DNA of 64,000 bases from Streptomyces sp. WAC 04229 (lineage in GTDB: Bacteria > Actinomycetota > Actinomycetes > Streptomycetales > Streptomycetaceae): assembly GCF_003947455.1 (NCBI RefSeq), contig NZ_QHJH01000006.1:50152-114151 (forward strand), read 5' to 3'. Below the pieces are notes generated by a model. That model saw nothing but the letters and a program-made list of their open reading frames with translations, ran no database searches and was not told the origin of the DNA. The position numbers and the translations under genes are program-made. Positions 16,658-24,950 of this stretch are shown piece by piece. The first letter of the stretch is position 1, and each line of letters opens with the position of its first letter.

Positions 16658-19453
16658 ATGTCAGTCTCCCGCTCGCGATCCGCCTCTCGAAGCAGACCCG
16701 TGGCCGCCCTGGCGCTGGTCACCGCGTTGGCCGCCGTGGGTCTCGGCCCCGCCGCGACTCCTGCGGCCGCGGCCGACGTGCCGGTGGGCTCCGGCAGCTA
16801 CTCCGACACCCGTCCCGCCGGAACCTCCGGGCCAACCACCAACACCGGTGCCCCGGTGACCCCCAAGGTCACTCCGGGCGCCAAGGGCAAACCGGTCCCG
16901 ACCAACGACTGGTGGTCGTCCCTCGCCTTCCAGAGGTACGGCGACAATCCCCACTCCACCCCGATGTACGGGCACCCGCTCACCTACCAGGCAACCGCCG
17001 GTGGGCTGGAGATCGGCTACCCCACCAGTCCTGCGGTCGTCGGCGAGGGCCGCCAGTACGAGTACGCGCACAAGCGCGACCTGACCCTCGGCCTGACCGG
17101 CCTGAACTCCCCGGACGCGAAGGCCGACGCCTGGTCCGACTGGACCGTCACGCCCTACTGGTCCGACGGCACCCGCACCCTGCGCACCACCATCGGCCAC
17201 GGTCTTCCCTTCGTGTACGCCAAGGGGTCCGGCGGCAACGCGCAGATCTCCACAGCCTCCACGCCCACGGTCTTCGCCGACCAGGGCAACGTCCTCGGAA
17301 TCACGGTCGGCGGCCACCACTACGCCCTCTTCGCCCCCAGTGGCAGCGACTGGAGTCTCGCGGGTTCCACGGTCACCGCGGCGCTGGGCGCCAAGGACTA
17401 TTTCTCGCTCGCCGTCCTGCCCTCGGCCGATGCGCTGGCCACCTACAAGAAGTACGCGTACAGCTTCGTCACCGGCTCCAAGGCGAGCTGGTCCTACGCG
17501 GCGGGCTCGGTCAGGACCGGCTACACCCTCACCACCCAGGCGCAGGAGGGCAGCGAGACCGGGACCATCCAGGCGCTCTACCGCCATCAGTGGCTGCACA
17601 CGTCGGATCCGCTGACCTCTTACACGTACGTGTCGCCGCGCGGCACGATGAAGGTGCGCGAGGGGAAGACGTTCACGACCACTCAGAAGGCGTCGCCCGT
17701 CCTGCCCGCACTCCCGAAGTCGTCGGGCGTCGACCGGGCCCGCCTGAAGACCCACCTCGACGAGGTGGCCAACGCGGCCGACCCCTTCTCCGGGGCGACC
17801 GACACGTACTGGACGGGCAAGGCGCTCGGCAGGCTGGCCCAGCTGGTCCCCGTAGCCGACCAGATCGGGGAGACCGCCACCCGTGACAAGCTCCTGGGAC
17901 TGCTCAAGGGCCGGCTCCAGGAGTGGTTCACCGCCGGTGGCGCGAGCGAGTTCTCCTACGACAGGGACTGGAAGACGCTGACCGGCTATCCCGCGTCGTA
18001 CGGCAGCGACACGGAACTCAACGACCACCACTTCCACTACAGCTACTACGTCTACGCGGCCGCGATCGTCGCCCAGTACGACCGGGCCTGGGCAGCCGAC
18101 TCGGCGTGGGGCGGCATGGTGAAGACCCTCATCAAGGACGCGGCCAACCCCGCCCGCGACGACACGGCCTTCCCGTTCCTCCGCGGATTCGACGTCTACG
18201 CGGGCCACAGCTGGGCCTCGGGACACCAGGGCTTCGCCGCGGGCAACAACCAGGAATCGTCGTCCGAGTCGACGAACCTCAGCGCGGCCCTGGTGCTCTG
18301 GGGATCGGCCACCGACAACACCGAACTCCGAGACCTGGGCGCCTATTTGCTCACCACCGAATCGGAGGCGATCGCGCAGTACTGGTTCGACGCCGACGAA
18401 CGGGTGTTCCCCTCGGGCTTCGGTCACGACACGGCGGGGATGGTGTGGGGGAGCGGCGCGGCGTACGCGACGTGGTGGACGGCGAACCCCGAGGAGATCC
18501 ACGGCATCAACGTCCTCCCCGTCACGGGGGGTTCGCTGCACCTGTCCGGACACAAGGCCGCGATCCGGCGCAACCTCGCCGAACTGGTGCGGGAGAACGG
18601 CGGCCCAGCCGTCGAGTGGCGTGACATCCTCTGGGAATTCGAGTCGCTCGCCGACCCGGCCGCGGCCAAGGCCAAGTGGGACGCGGGCCAGGCCGGTTAC
18701 ACCCCCGAGCAGGGTGAGTCCAAGGCGCACACCTATCACTGGATCGGCACCCTGGACACGGTGGGCGCCCCGGACACCACGGTGACGGGCGACATCCCGG
18801 CATCGGCCGTCTTCAGCAAGGGGACCGTCCGTACCTACGCGGCGCACAACTTCGGCGCGTCCCCCCGCACCGTCACGTTCTCCGACGGCGCGACCTTGAC
18901 GGTCCCGGCCCGCTCCACGGCTACGGGTACCGGAACGGGCGGCGGCGACCCGGATCCGGACCCGGATCCGCCCACGGGGAACGTCTTCCAGCTCCGTACG
19001 GGAGGCGCACTGACACCGGCGGCCGGGTCCACAGCCGGCAGCGACACCATCCCGTCGGCGGGCGGCGCGAATCGCGACGGCACGCCGTACCAGCCGCTGG
19101 TCTACGAGGCGAAGAAGGTCAACGGCACCTACGCGGCCGGCGCGTCCACGGCCTTCCGCATCCAGTTGGACGCGGGGAACGCGGTCGGCCTCGGCCAGCA
19201 GGCGAGGATCAGCTACGACCTCACGGGCGACGGCTCCTTCGAACGGACGGAGACCTACCGGTACTTCGCGACTGATCCAGTGACCGGTTGGGAGACCTAC
19301 GGCGAGAGCAGCGGTCTCAAGTCGGCGACGGGCACACTGGGGAACCTGACGGGCGGCACGGTCCGCCTGGAGGTCTGGTCGGCGATCGGCAACGCCCCGG
19401 CGAAGCTGCGCACCGGGACGGCGGATTCGACACTGACGATTCCGTTCGGCTAG
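16658..19453 (+). CDS. Secreted GH81 endo-beta-1,3-glucanase with C-terminal CBM56
   Basis: 931 residues. Signal peptide about 1-40. The GH81 domain (about 75-755) shows PTNDWWSSLAFQR, ELNDHHFHYSYYVYAAAIVA with the conserved Asp, and NNQESSSESTNLSAAL with the Glu residues that carry catalysis in the family. After an Asp-Pro-rich linker (DPDPDPDPP, near 770), the last 160 residues match CBM56, a beta-1,3-glucan-binding module. GAGG precedes ATG 16658. The enzyme is expected to cleave laminarin, curdlan or fungal wall glucan outside the cell by an inverting mechanism. It is regulated from the promoter and operator just upstream. Confidence 0.92.
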   Translation: MSVSRSRSASRSRPVAALALVTALAAVGLGPAATPAAAADVPVGSGSYSDTRPAGTSGPTTNTGAPVTPKVTPGAKGKPVPTNDWWSSLAFQRYGDNPHSTPMYGHPLTYQATAGGLEIGYPTSPAVVGEGRQYEYAHKRDLTLGLTGLNSPDAKADAWSDWTVTPYWSDGTRTLRTTIGHGLPFVYAKGSGGNAQISTASTPTVFADQGNVLGITVGGHHYALFAPSGSDWSLAGSTVTAALGAKDYFSLAVLPSADALATYKKYAYSFVTGSKASWSYAAGSVRTGYTLTTQAQEGSETGTIQALYRHQWLHTSDPLTSYTYVSPRGTMKVREGKTFTTTQKASPVLPALPKSSGVDRARLKTHLDEVANAADPFSGATDTYWTGKALGRLAQLVPVADQIGETATRDKLLGLLKGRLQEWFTAGGASEFSYDRDWKTLTGYPASYGSDTELNDHHFHYSYYVYAAAIVAQYDRAWAADSAWGGMVKTLIKDAANPARDDTAFPFLRGFDVYAGHSWASGHQGFAAGNNQESSSESTNLSAALVLWGSATDNTELRDLGAYLLTTESEAIAQYWFDADERVFPSGFGHDTAGMVWGSGAAYATWWTANPEEIHGINVLPVTGGSLHLSGHKAAIRRNLAELVRENGGPAVEWRDILWEFESLADPAAAKAKWDAGQAGYTPEQGESKAHTYHWIGTLDTVGAPDTTVTGDIPASAVFSKGTVRTYAAHNFGASPRTVTFSDGATLTVPARSTATGTGTGGGDPDPDPDPPTGNVFQLRTGGALTPAAGSTAGSDTIPSAGGANRDGTPYQPLVYEAKKVNGTYAAGASTAFRIQLDAGNAVGLGQQARISYDLTGDGSFERTETYRYFATDPVTGWETYGESSGLKSATGTLGNLTGGTVRLEVWSAIGNAPAKLRTGTADSTLTIPFG

Positions 19454-19468
19454 AACTCCGGCCGAACG
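19443..19468 (+). terminator. Hairpin overlapping the GH81 stop codon
   Basis: CGTTCGGC and GCCGAACG form a perfect 8-bp stem with a 10-base loop containing the TAG stop codon. There is no T-tract, which is common for Streptomyces terminators. Confidence 0.5.
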
Positions 19469-19559
19469 ACCTTGGTCGCACGAGGCCGGCGGGGCTTCCA
19501 CACGGGGACGTACGACTGGGACCCGCCGGCAGAGAGCTGCGGGCCCGGCGCCCGTAGCC

Positions 19560-19913
19560 GCCCGGTTCCGGCGGCTGCGGGCGGTCGGCACCGGTTACGG
19601 CGGCTCCGACGCTGCCGCGAAGCTGCTGCTGAGCGCGGGCGGCGCGTGGAGCCCGCTCGGGGCGCCCTGCTGGTGCCGGTGGCCCGGAGCGCGGGCCACG
19701 TCCTGTACCGCCTGATGGCCGACCGTCTGATCCCGGTCGCCGACACGCTTGGCGCGCTGGGCACTTCCGTGGCCCACGCGTCACGCCCCCCGCCACGCCA
19801 CGCTGACGGTCGAGGTCTTCCCGGGAGCGGACCACCGCCTGCGACTGCCGGACGCCGCCGAGCCTCCACCGGAGTACTTCACCGGGCTGACCGATGGGCT
19901 GCGACGGCGGTGA
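19560..19913 (+). pseudogene. Decayed alpha/beta hydrolase remnant
   Basis: The 590-bp gap after GH81 holds no intact gene, but pieces in two plus-strand frames read like an alpha/beta hydrolase. GYGGSDAAAKLLLSAGGAW and later VEVFPGADHRL...YFTGLTDGLRRR (ending at the TGA at 19911) share one frame; DRLIPVADTLGALG, resembling the strand carrying the acid residue, is in another. Two compensating indels and loss of the N-terminal half with the nucleophile elbow would explain this. Only the C-terminal part is recognisable and the family call is tentative. Confidence 0.42.
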
Positions 19914-20043
19914 CCTCGCCGCACCGTTGCGGGCGAATCCTCGATGCACAGTCCGCGCGTCCCGGCCGTCCGAGCGCGTCCTGTCGGGTGAGCCGTCCCC
20001 GCGCCGGTTTTGCCCTCCCGGGAGCCGGGGCACTGGGCACGGC

Positions 20044-20457
20044 ATGGGTGACTACGACAACGCGATCACGGTGAACGTCCCTCCCGGCAAGCTCTTCGCC
20101 TACCTCTCCGACGTGGAGAACCTGCCCGCCTACATGCCGCGCCTGACGGCCGCGCATCCCCACGACGGCGACCGGGTCACCGTCACCGCCCACATCGACC
20201 CTCCGGACGCCCCTGAGCAGGACGTGACCAGCGAGGCCTGGATCCACGTCCTTGAGGACGGGAAGACCCTGGAGTGGGGCGCACCCGGGCCGCACGACTA
20301 CCACGGCCGCCTCCACATCAGCGAAGGCCCCAGCGAAGCCTCCTCCCGCCTCAAGGTCGAGCTGCACACGCAGCGGGCCGAGGGCGGACACATCAACGAA
20401 GGGCTCCAGGAAGCCCTGCAAGGCATCAGGGACGCGGTCGAGACCGCCGAGCACTGA
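20044..20457 (+). CDS. SRPBCC (START-like) family protein
   Basis: 137 residues. The start VNVPPGKLFAYLSDVENLPAYMPRL is typical of polyketide cyclase/dehydrase-type SRPBCC proteins, which have a deep hydrophobic cavity for small ligands; similar Streptomyces proteins are of unknown role. No signal peptide. ATG 20044 is followed immediately by the conserved strand. It converges with a second SRPBCC gene at 20507-20929, an unusual pairing of two divergent paralogues, though sequence similarity between them is low. Confidence 0.72.
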   Translation: MGDYDNAITVNVPPGKLFAYLSDVENLPAYMPRLTAAHPHDGDRVTVTAHIDPPDAPEQDVTSEAWIHVLEDGKTLEWGAPGPHDYHGRLHISEGPSEASSRLKVELHTQRAEGGHINEGLQEALQGIRDAVETAEH

Positions 20458-20506
20458 CCGACCCGGCAGCGGGGCCGCCCCCGCGTGTGCCCGGCGGCAC
20501 CAGGGG

Positions 20507-20929
20507 CTAAGTCGACTTCAGGGGCTCCCTGAAGGACTTGCGGAACATCGGCCCGGCGAACGGAATGACCGGCGAGAGCAGCTTCGCCTTGAGGGAGCTG
20601 GGATGCCGTTCCAGGCTGACGTCGATGCGGGTGCCGTCATTCGTGGGCGTCAGCCGGAAGTCCCACCCGCCGGGCCCGAAGGGCGTCGAGTCGTGTGTGG
20701 TGACCGTGACCCGGTTGTGCGACGGGTCCCACTCGTAGCGCGCGTTCTCCCAGGACTTGTCATTCCCCTCGGTGACCTCGGCCCAGGTGTCGCCTTTGTC
20801 GTGGACCTGGTAGTGCGCGGCGTCGATCGACGGCCACTGCTCCACGCGCGAGGGGGTGAAGTTGGTCAGTACCCCCATCACCTCGGCCGGCGTCATCGAC
20901 GAGTCCATGTGGAAGTGCAGGGATGGCAT
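20507..20929 (-). CDS. SRPBCC family protein
   Basis: 140 residues, ATG with AAGGAGCG upstream. It lacks a signal peptide; segments such as SSMTPAEVMGVLTNFTPSRVEQWPSID and YEWDPSHNRVTVTTHDS...GGWDFRLTPTNDGTRIDVSLER follow the beta-alpha pattern of ligand-binding SRPBCC domains. A C-terminal amphipathic segment (LKAKLLSPVIPFAGPMFRKS) could contact membrane. Function unknown. Confidence 0.68.
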   Translation of the reverse strand: MPSLHFHMDSSMTPAEVMGVLTNFTPSRVEQWPSIDAAHYQVHDKGDTWAEVTEGNDKSWENARYEWDPSHNRVTVTTHDSTPFGPGGWDFRLTPTNDGTRIDVSLERHPSSLKAKLLSPVIPFAGPMFRKSFREPLKST

Positions 20930-21072
20930 GACCCGCTCCTTGGTTCTGGAAGGCGGAACCGTCAGGGCTCACCTCCCAGGATGCGCCCCGGGCGGCACGA
21001 ACGCACGGTCACGGTGTGTACCGCCCCTTCCAGCCGCGGCCCGCCGCGGCCGCCGCCAACTCGGCCTCGCAT

Positions 21073-21090
21073 CCGTTTCATGTGAAACGG
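21073..21090. promoter_or_regulatory. 18-bp palindrome upstream of MarR gene (operator, or parS-like site)
   Basis: CCGTTTCATGTGAAACGG has perfect 8-bp arms around a TG centre. Its inner 14 bases, GTTTCATGTGAAAC, differ by one base from the Streptomyces parS consensus GTTTCACGTGAAAC. It is 32 bp upstream of the MarR start and near the expected -35, so a MarR autoregulatory operator is equally plausible. Confidence 0.55.
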
Positions 21091-21122
21091 TCACGAACGT
21101 TCGGCAGCTGTACGATGCCCCC

Positions 21123-21629
21123 ATGGCCCCCCAAGCTTCCCGCCGTGACGCCGCGACGCGTGCCAACGACCGCCCCGGTGACGCCTCCCCGTTCGCGCTC
21201 GGCCTGCTCCTGCGGCGTGCGCACTGGCGGGCGGCCGGCCTGATGTCGGAGGCGCTGCGCCCGCTCGGCATCGAGTTGCGGCACTTCGCCGTGCTGATCG
21301 TGCTGGTCGACCGCGGTCCCACCGTGCAACGTGACCTGGCCGCGGCCACGGGGACGGACAAGGCGGGGATCATGCGGGTCGTCGACGACCTGGAGCGCCG
21401 CAACCTCGCCGTGCGCAAGGCCGTGCCCGGGGACCGCCGGGCACGGTCGGTGGAGATCACCCCCGAAGGGCTTGCGCTCTTCGACGCCGCGCACGTCGCG
21501 GCCGAGCCGCTGGCCGAGCGACTGGTCGCCGACCTGGGGCCAGACGGCTCGGAGCAGCTCACACGTCTGCTGACCGTGCTGGCCCACCCCGGCGGCCAGA
21601 AGCCGGCCCCGCCCGCTCACTCCGGATGA
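21123..21629 (+). CDS. MarR family transcriptional regulator
   Basis: 168 residues. The winged helix is clear (about 45-115: ELRHFAVLIVLVDRGPTVQRDLA, KAGIMRVVDDLERRNLAVRKAVPGDRR). A TACGAT element at 21111 lies just upstream of ATG 21123, suggesting a short or absent leader. The palindrome at 21073 is the likely autoregulatory site. The convergent azoreductase ends 18 bp after it; the azoreductase and nitroreductase pair is a plausible target, as MarR proteins often sense quinones or phenolics (inference). Confidence 0.85.
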   Translation: MAPQASRRDAATRANDRPGDASPFALGLLLRRAHWRAAGLMSEALRPLGIELRHFAVLIVLVDRGPTVQRDLAAATGTDKAGIMRVVDDLERRNLAVRKAVPGDRRARSVEITPEGLALFDAAHVAAEPLAERLVADLGPDGSEQLTRLLTVLAHPGGQKPAPPAHSG

Positions 21630-21647
21630 ACCGCGGACGCGCCACCC

Positions 21648-22310
21648 TCACCTGTCGGCATCGGCGGTGAGGCGATCGGCCAGCGCCTTGGCCTTGGTGA
21701 TCGCTTCGCTGTGCGCACGCTCCTTCGAGGCCTGGAAGAGGGAGACCAGTTCCGCCATGGCGGGGTTGCGCGGAGCCATGGTGAGTTCCGGGACGATGAA
21801 GTCGACGTCCAGGCCGAGAGTGCGCCCGAGGACGGCCTCCAGGTAGTTCCGCACGAACTCGAAGCCTTCGCGTGGCGTCCCGGGCGCGTAGGAGCCGCCG
21901 CGGCTCGCGACCACCACGGCCGGAGTCCCCTGTGCCGAGGGCGCCTCGCCCGCCGTGCGACCGAGCAGGAGCACGCTGTCCAGCCACGCCTTCAGGGTCG
22001 ACGGCACCGTGTAGTTGTACATGGGAGCGCCGATGACGACGGCATCCGCCCGCTCCAGTTCCTCGATGAGCTCCAGGCGGGCGGCGAAGGCGGCGGACTG
22101 GCCGGCCGTGCGCTCCGACGGGTCGGCGTAACCGGCCGACCAGGCGTCCTGGGTGATGTGCGGGACGGGTTCGGCGGCGAGGTCGCGGTAGACCACCGTG
22201 CCGCCCGGGTGCTGCTCCTCCCAGGTCCGGCTGAAGGCGGCCGTGACCGACCGGGACGCGGACGCCCCGGAGGGGAAGACGGACGAATCGATGTGCAGAA
22301 GTGTGGCCAT
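21648..22310 (-). CDS. azoR: FMN-dependent NADH-azoreductase (AzoR family)
   Basis: 220 residues. The flavodoxin-like start LLHIDSSVFPSGASASRSVTAAF binds the FMN phosphate, and GAPMYNYTVPSTLKAWLDSV is the family's FMN-binding signature; ASRGGSYAPG completes the site. AzoR enzymes reduce quinones and azo dyes with NADH in two-electron steps and protect against thiol and quinone stress. It is divergent from the nitroreductase gene at 22448; the two flavoenzymes share a 137-bp promoter region. Confidence 0.88.
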   Translation of the reverse strand: MATLLHIDSSVFPSGASASRSVTAAFSRTWEEQHPGGTVVYRDLAAEPVPHITQDAWSAGYADPSERTAGQSAAFAARLELIEELERADAVVIGAPMYNYTVPSTLKAWLDSVLLLGRTAGEAPSAQGTPAVVVASRGGSYAPGTPREGFEFVRNYLEAVLGRTLGLDVDFIVPELTMAPRNPAMAELVSLFQASKERAHSEAITKAKALADRLTADADR

Positions 22311-22447
22311 GAAGCGTCTCCGTGCAGAGGTGTCGGGCCCGGGCGGTGGCCGGGCTGCTCACGCAACGAAGTTATACACGAGATGGTCGCGAATGATACT
22401 GTCGCGTTCGAATCCATGATCGTGAGCAATTAGGGAGATGCGTCTTC

Positions 22448-23113
22448 ATGGACGTCTACGAGGCGGTCGCGAGTCGACGGTCCGTACGCCGATTCACCGA
22501 CCGGCCCGTCCCACGGGAAGTCCTCGAACGCGTGCTGTCCGCCGCCGTCTGGGCACCCTCCGGATCGAACCTCCAGCCCTGGCACGCCTTCGTCCTCACG
22601 GGTGGGCCGCTGGACTCGGTCAAGAAGCGGGCGGGTGCCCGGCTGGCCGCGGGCGACCCCTGGGACGAACCCGAGTACGAGCAGTACCCGACCGACCTCA
22701 AGTCTCCGTACCAGGAGCGCCGGAGTGCCTTCGGAGAACAGCGCTACGGTGCCCTCGGGATCCCGCGGGCCGACGTGGAGGCACGCCAGCGGGCCGCCTC
22801 GGCGAACTGGGACTCCTTCGGGGCGCCGGCCGCGATGTTCTGCTACATCGACCGCGACCTGGGCCGCCCGCAGTGGAGCGACGTGGGCATGTTCCTCCAG
22901 ACGGTGATGCTGCTCCTGCGCGCGGAAGGGCTGCACAGCTGCACGCAGATGGCGTGGGCCAAGTTCCACCGGACCGTCGCCGAAACCGTGATGCCCCCGC
23001 GGGACCTGACCCTCTTCTGCGGCATGTCGATCGGATACGAGCGCCCCGATGCCCGCACCACCCGCACCGGGCGGGCTCCGGTGCGGGAGACGGTCACGTT
23101 CGTCGACGCCTGA
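22448..23113 (+). CDS. Nitroreductase family protein
   Basis: 221 residues. The N-terminus DVYEAVASRRSVRRFTDRPV with AAVWAPSGSNLQPWHAFVL is the FMN-binding signature of the nitroreductase family; the C-terminal LFCGMSIGYERPDA is also characteristic. These homodimeric enzymes reduce nitroaromatics or quinones with NAD(P)H. The 137-bp gap shared with azoR suggests joint control. A further NAD(P)-binding gene follows 92 bp downstream. Confidence 0.87.
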   Translation: MDVYEAVASRRSVRRFTDRPVPREVLERVLSAAVWAPSGSNLQPWHAFVLTGGPLDSVKKRAGARLAAGDPWDEPEYEQYPTDLKSPYQERRSAFGEQRYGALGIPRADVEARQRAASANWDSFGAPAAMFCYIDRDLGRPQWSDVGMFLQTVMLLLRAEGLHSCTQMAWAKFHRTVAETVMPPRDLTLFCGMSIGYERPDARTTRTGRAPVRETVTFVDA

Positions 23114-23205
23114 GACTCATTCCTTCGGGCGCCTGAAGGAGCCTTCGCACCCGGACCCCCACACAGTGGTCCGTGAGCCACACATTTCACGAGGAGAGGA
23201 TTGCC

Positions 23206-23934
23206 ATGAGGATCGCGGTCATAGGCGGTACGGGGCTGATCGGATCACAGGTCGTGGAGAAGCTGAACGCGGCCGGACACGAGGCGGTGCCGCACTCGCT
23301 GTCCACCGGCGTGGACGTCATCAGCGGGCAAGGCGTGGCCCAGGCCGTCGCGGGAGCGGACGTCGTCGTCAACCTGACGAACAGCCCGACCTTCGACGAC
23401 GCCTCGCCGGCCTTCTTCCAAACCTCCATGGACAACCTGCTGACCGCGGCCCGCGAGGGCGGGGCGGGTCACTTCGTCATCCTGTCCATCGTCGGCGTCG
23501 ACAAGGTGCCGGAGCTGGACTACTACCGTGCCAAGACCCTCCAGGAGGAGCTCCTGCGGTCCGGGCCGGTGCCCTACTCGATCGTGCGCGCCACCCAGTT
23601 CATGGAGTTCATGGACGCGGTGCTGACCTGGACGGCCGACGACGACACCGTCCGCCTCCCGGCCACGCCCATCCAGCCGATCGCCGCCAGGGACGTGGCC
23701 GAGGCGGTCGCACAGGTCGCGCTCGGCGCCCCGCTGAACGGCATCCGCGACATCGGCGGACCCGAGGTCTTCGCCCTCGACGAACTGGGCCGGCTGACCC
23801 TCTCCCACAAGGGCGACGCCCGCTCGGTCGTCACCGACCCCACCGCCGGCATGTTCGCGGCCGTCAGGGGCGACGTCCTCACCGACATGAAAGCCCACCT
23901 GGCACCGACCCGGTACGCCGACTGGCTCTCCTGA
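23206..23934 (+). CDS. NmrA/SDR-like NAD(P)-binding protein
   Basis: 242 residues; GAGGAGAGG precedes ATG 23206. MRIAVIGGTGLIGSQVVEKL is the Rossmann nucleotide-binding loop of atypical SDR/NmrA-like proteins, and the YYRAKTLQEELL segment supplies the Tyr and Lys in SDR order. The C-terminal part is short. Such proteins are either oxidoreductases or redox-sensing regulators. It may be co-transcribed with the nitroreductase, and a strong hairpin follows its stop codon. Confidence 0.82.
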   Translation: MRIAVIGGTGLIGSQVVEKLNAAGHEAVPHSLSTGVDVISGQGVAQAVAGADVVVNLTNSPTFDDASPAFFQTSMDNLLTAAREGGAGHFVILSIVGVDKVPELDYYRAKTLQEELLRSGPVPYSIVRATQFMEFMDAVLTWTADDDTVRLPATPIQPIAARDVAEAVAQVALGAPLNGIRDIGGPEVFALDELGRLTLSHKGDARSVVTDPTAGMFAAVRGDVLTDMKAHLAPTRYADWLS

Positions 23935-23942
23935 GGTGCGAG

Positions 23943-23972
23943 GGGGGGCGGGCAGCAGGCTGCCCGCCCCCC
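23943..23972. terminator. Bidirectional terminator hairpin
   Basis: GGGGGGCGGGCAGC and GCTGCCCGCCCCCC form a perfect 14-bp inverted repeat with only AG between them. It lies in the 49-bp gap between two convergent genes (stops at 23934 and 23984), so it can terminate both. Confidence 0.8.
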
Positions 23973-23983
23973 GCCCACGGCCC

Positions 23984-24730
23984 CTAGCGGCGCATCAGCG
24001 CGAAGACGCCCCAGCCGAGGTACTCACGCTGGTAGCGCGTGTAGCGGGCCGGTTCGGCGGAGAGCTCGGCCCGGATCTCGGCCGCCAGCTCGTCATCCGG
24101 ATGGCGATCGAGCCAACGCCGCATGTTGAGCCACTGCGCGGCCTGGTACCGGTCCCAGCTGTCCTGGTCGGCCAGCATCATCTCCACGACGTCGTACCCC
24201 AGGGAACCGAACCGCTCGATCAGCTCCGGCAACAGCAGGAAGTCCTCCTTGCCATGGGCGTGGCTGGCTCGGGCGGTCTCCTGGTCCGGCACTTCCCGGC
24301 GCCAGTACGGCTCGCCGATCAGCATCAGCCCGCCCGGGGCAAGGCTGCCGGCGAGCAGTTCGACCGTGCCGGCCACGCCGCCTCCGATCCAGGTCGCGCC
24401 GACGCAGGCCGCGAGCCCGACCGGTTCGTCCGCGACGTGGCCCGACGCGTCGCCGTGCACGAACTCGACCTGTTCCGCGACACCCAGTTCGGCCGCGCGG
24501 GCACGCGCCCGCTCGGTGAACACCGTGCTGATGTCCACCCCGGTACCGGTGATGCCGTGGTCACGGGCCCAGGTGCACAGCAACTCGCCCGAACCACTGG
24601 CGAGGTCGAGCACACGCGTCCCGGGTGCCAATCGCAGCGCTCGGCCCAGCGCCGCGAGCTTGGCGGCGGTGAGCGGGTTGTGAATGCGGTGGCTACGTTC
24701 GCGAATGGTGAAGATGCGTGGAAGATCCAC
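23984..24730 (-). CDS. SAM-dependent methyltransferase
   Basis: 248 residues. Motif I VLDLASGSGELLCTWARDHG, the ribose-binding segment GVDISTVFTERARARA and VEFVHGDASG indicate a class I methyltransferase. SLAPGGLMLIGEPYWRREVP is typical of the group whose small-molecule substrates are unknown. ATG at 24730 has AAGGAA upstream. Convergent with the NmrA-like gene across a shared terminator. Confidence 0.82.
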   Translation of the reverse strand: MDLPRIFTIRERSHRIHNPLTAAKLAALGRALRLAPGTRVLDLASGSGELLCTWARDHGITGTGVDISTVFTERARARAAELGVAEQVEFVHGDASGHVADEPVGLAACVGATWIGGGVAGTVELLAGSLAPGGLMLIGEPYWRREVPDQETARASHAHGKEDFLLLPELIERFGSLGYDVVEMMLADQDSWDRYQAAQWLNMRRWLDRHPDDELAAEIRAELSAEPARYTRYQREYLGWGVFALMRR

Positions 24731-24950
24731 GAGAGGTGTTCCTTCGGTTCGATGCGGTCATGGCCTTCGAGGGGGACAGCCGGCCGAAGTCGGCCGCCGG
24801 CACTCGGACCGTCATCAAAAACACCTCGCGCAGCACGTACGGATCCCGGACGTGGCCAATGTAGACAGCCGTGGCCGACCCTTCCACCCATTAACCGGGA
24901 GTGGGCCACGGGGGAGACGCGGCACCGCCACGAAGCGCACGCCGCCGGGG

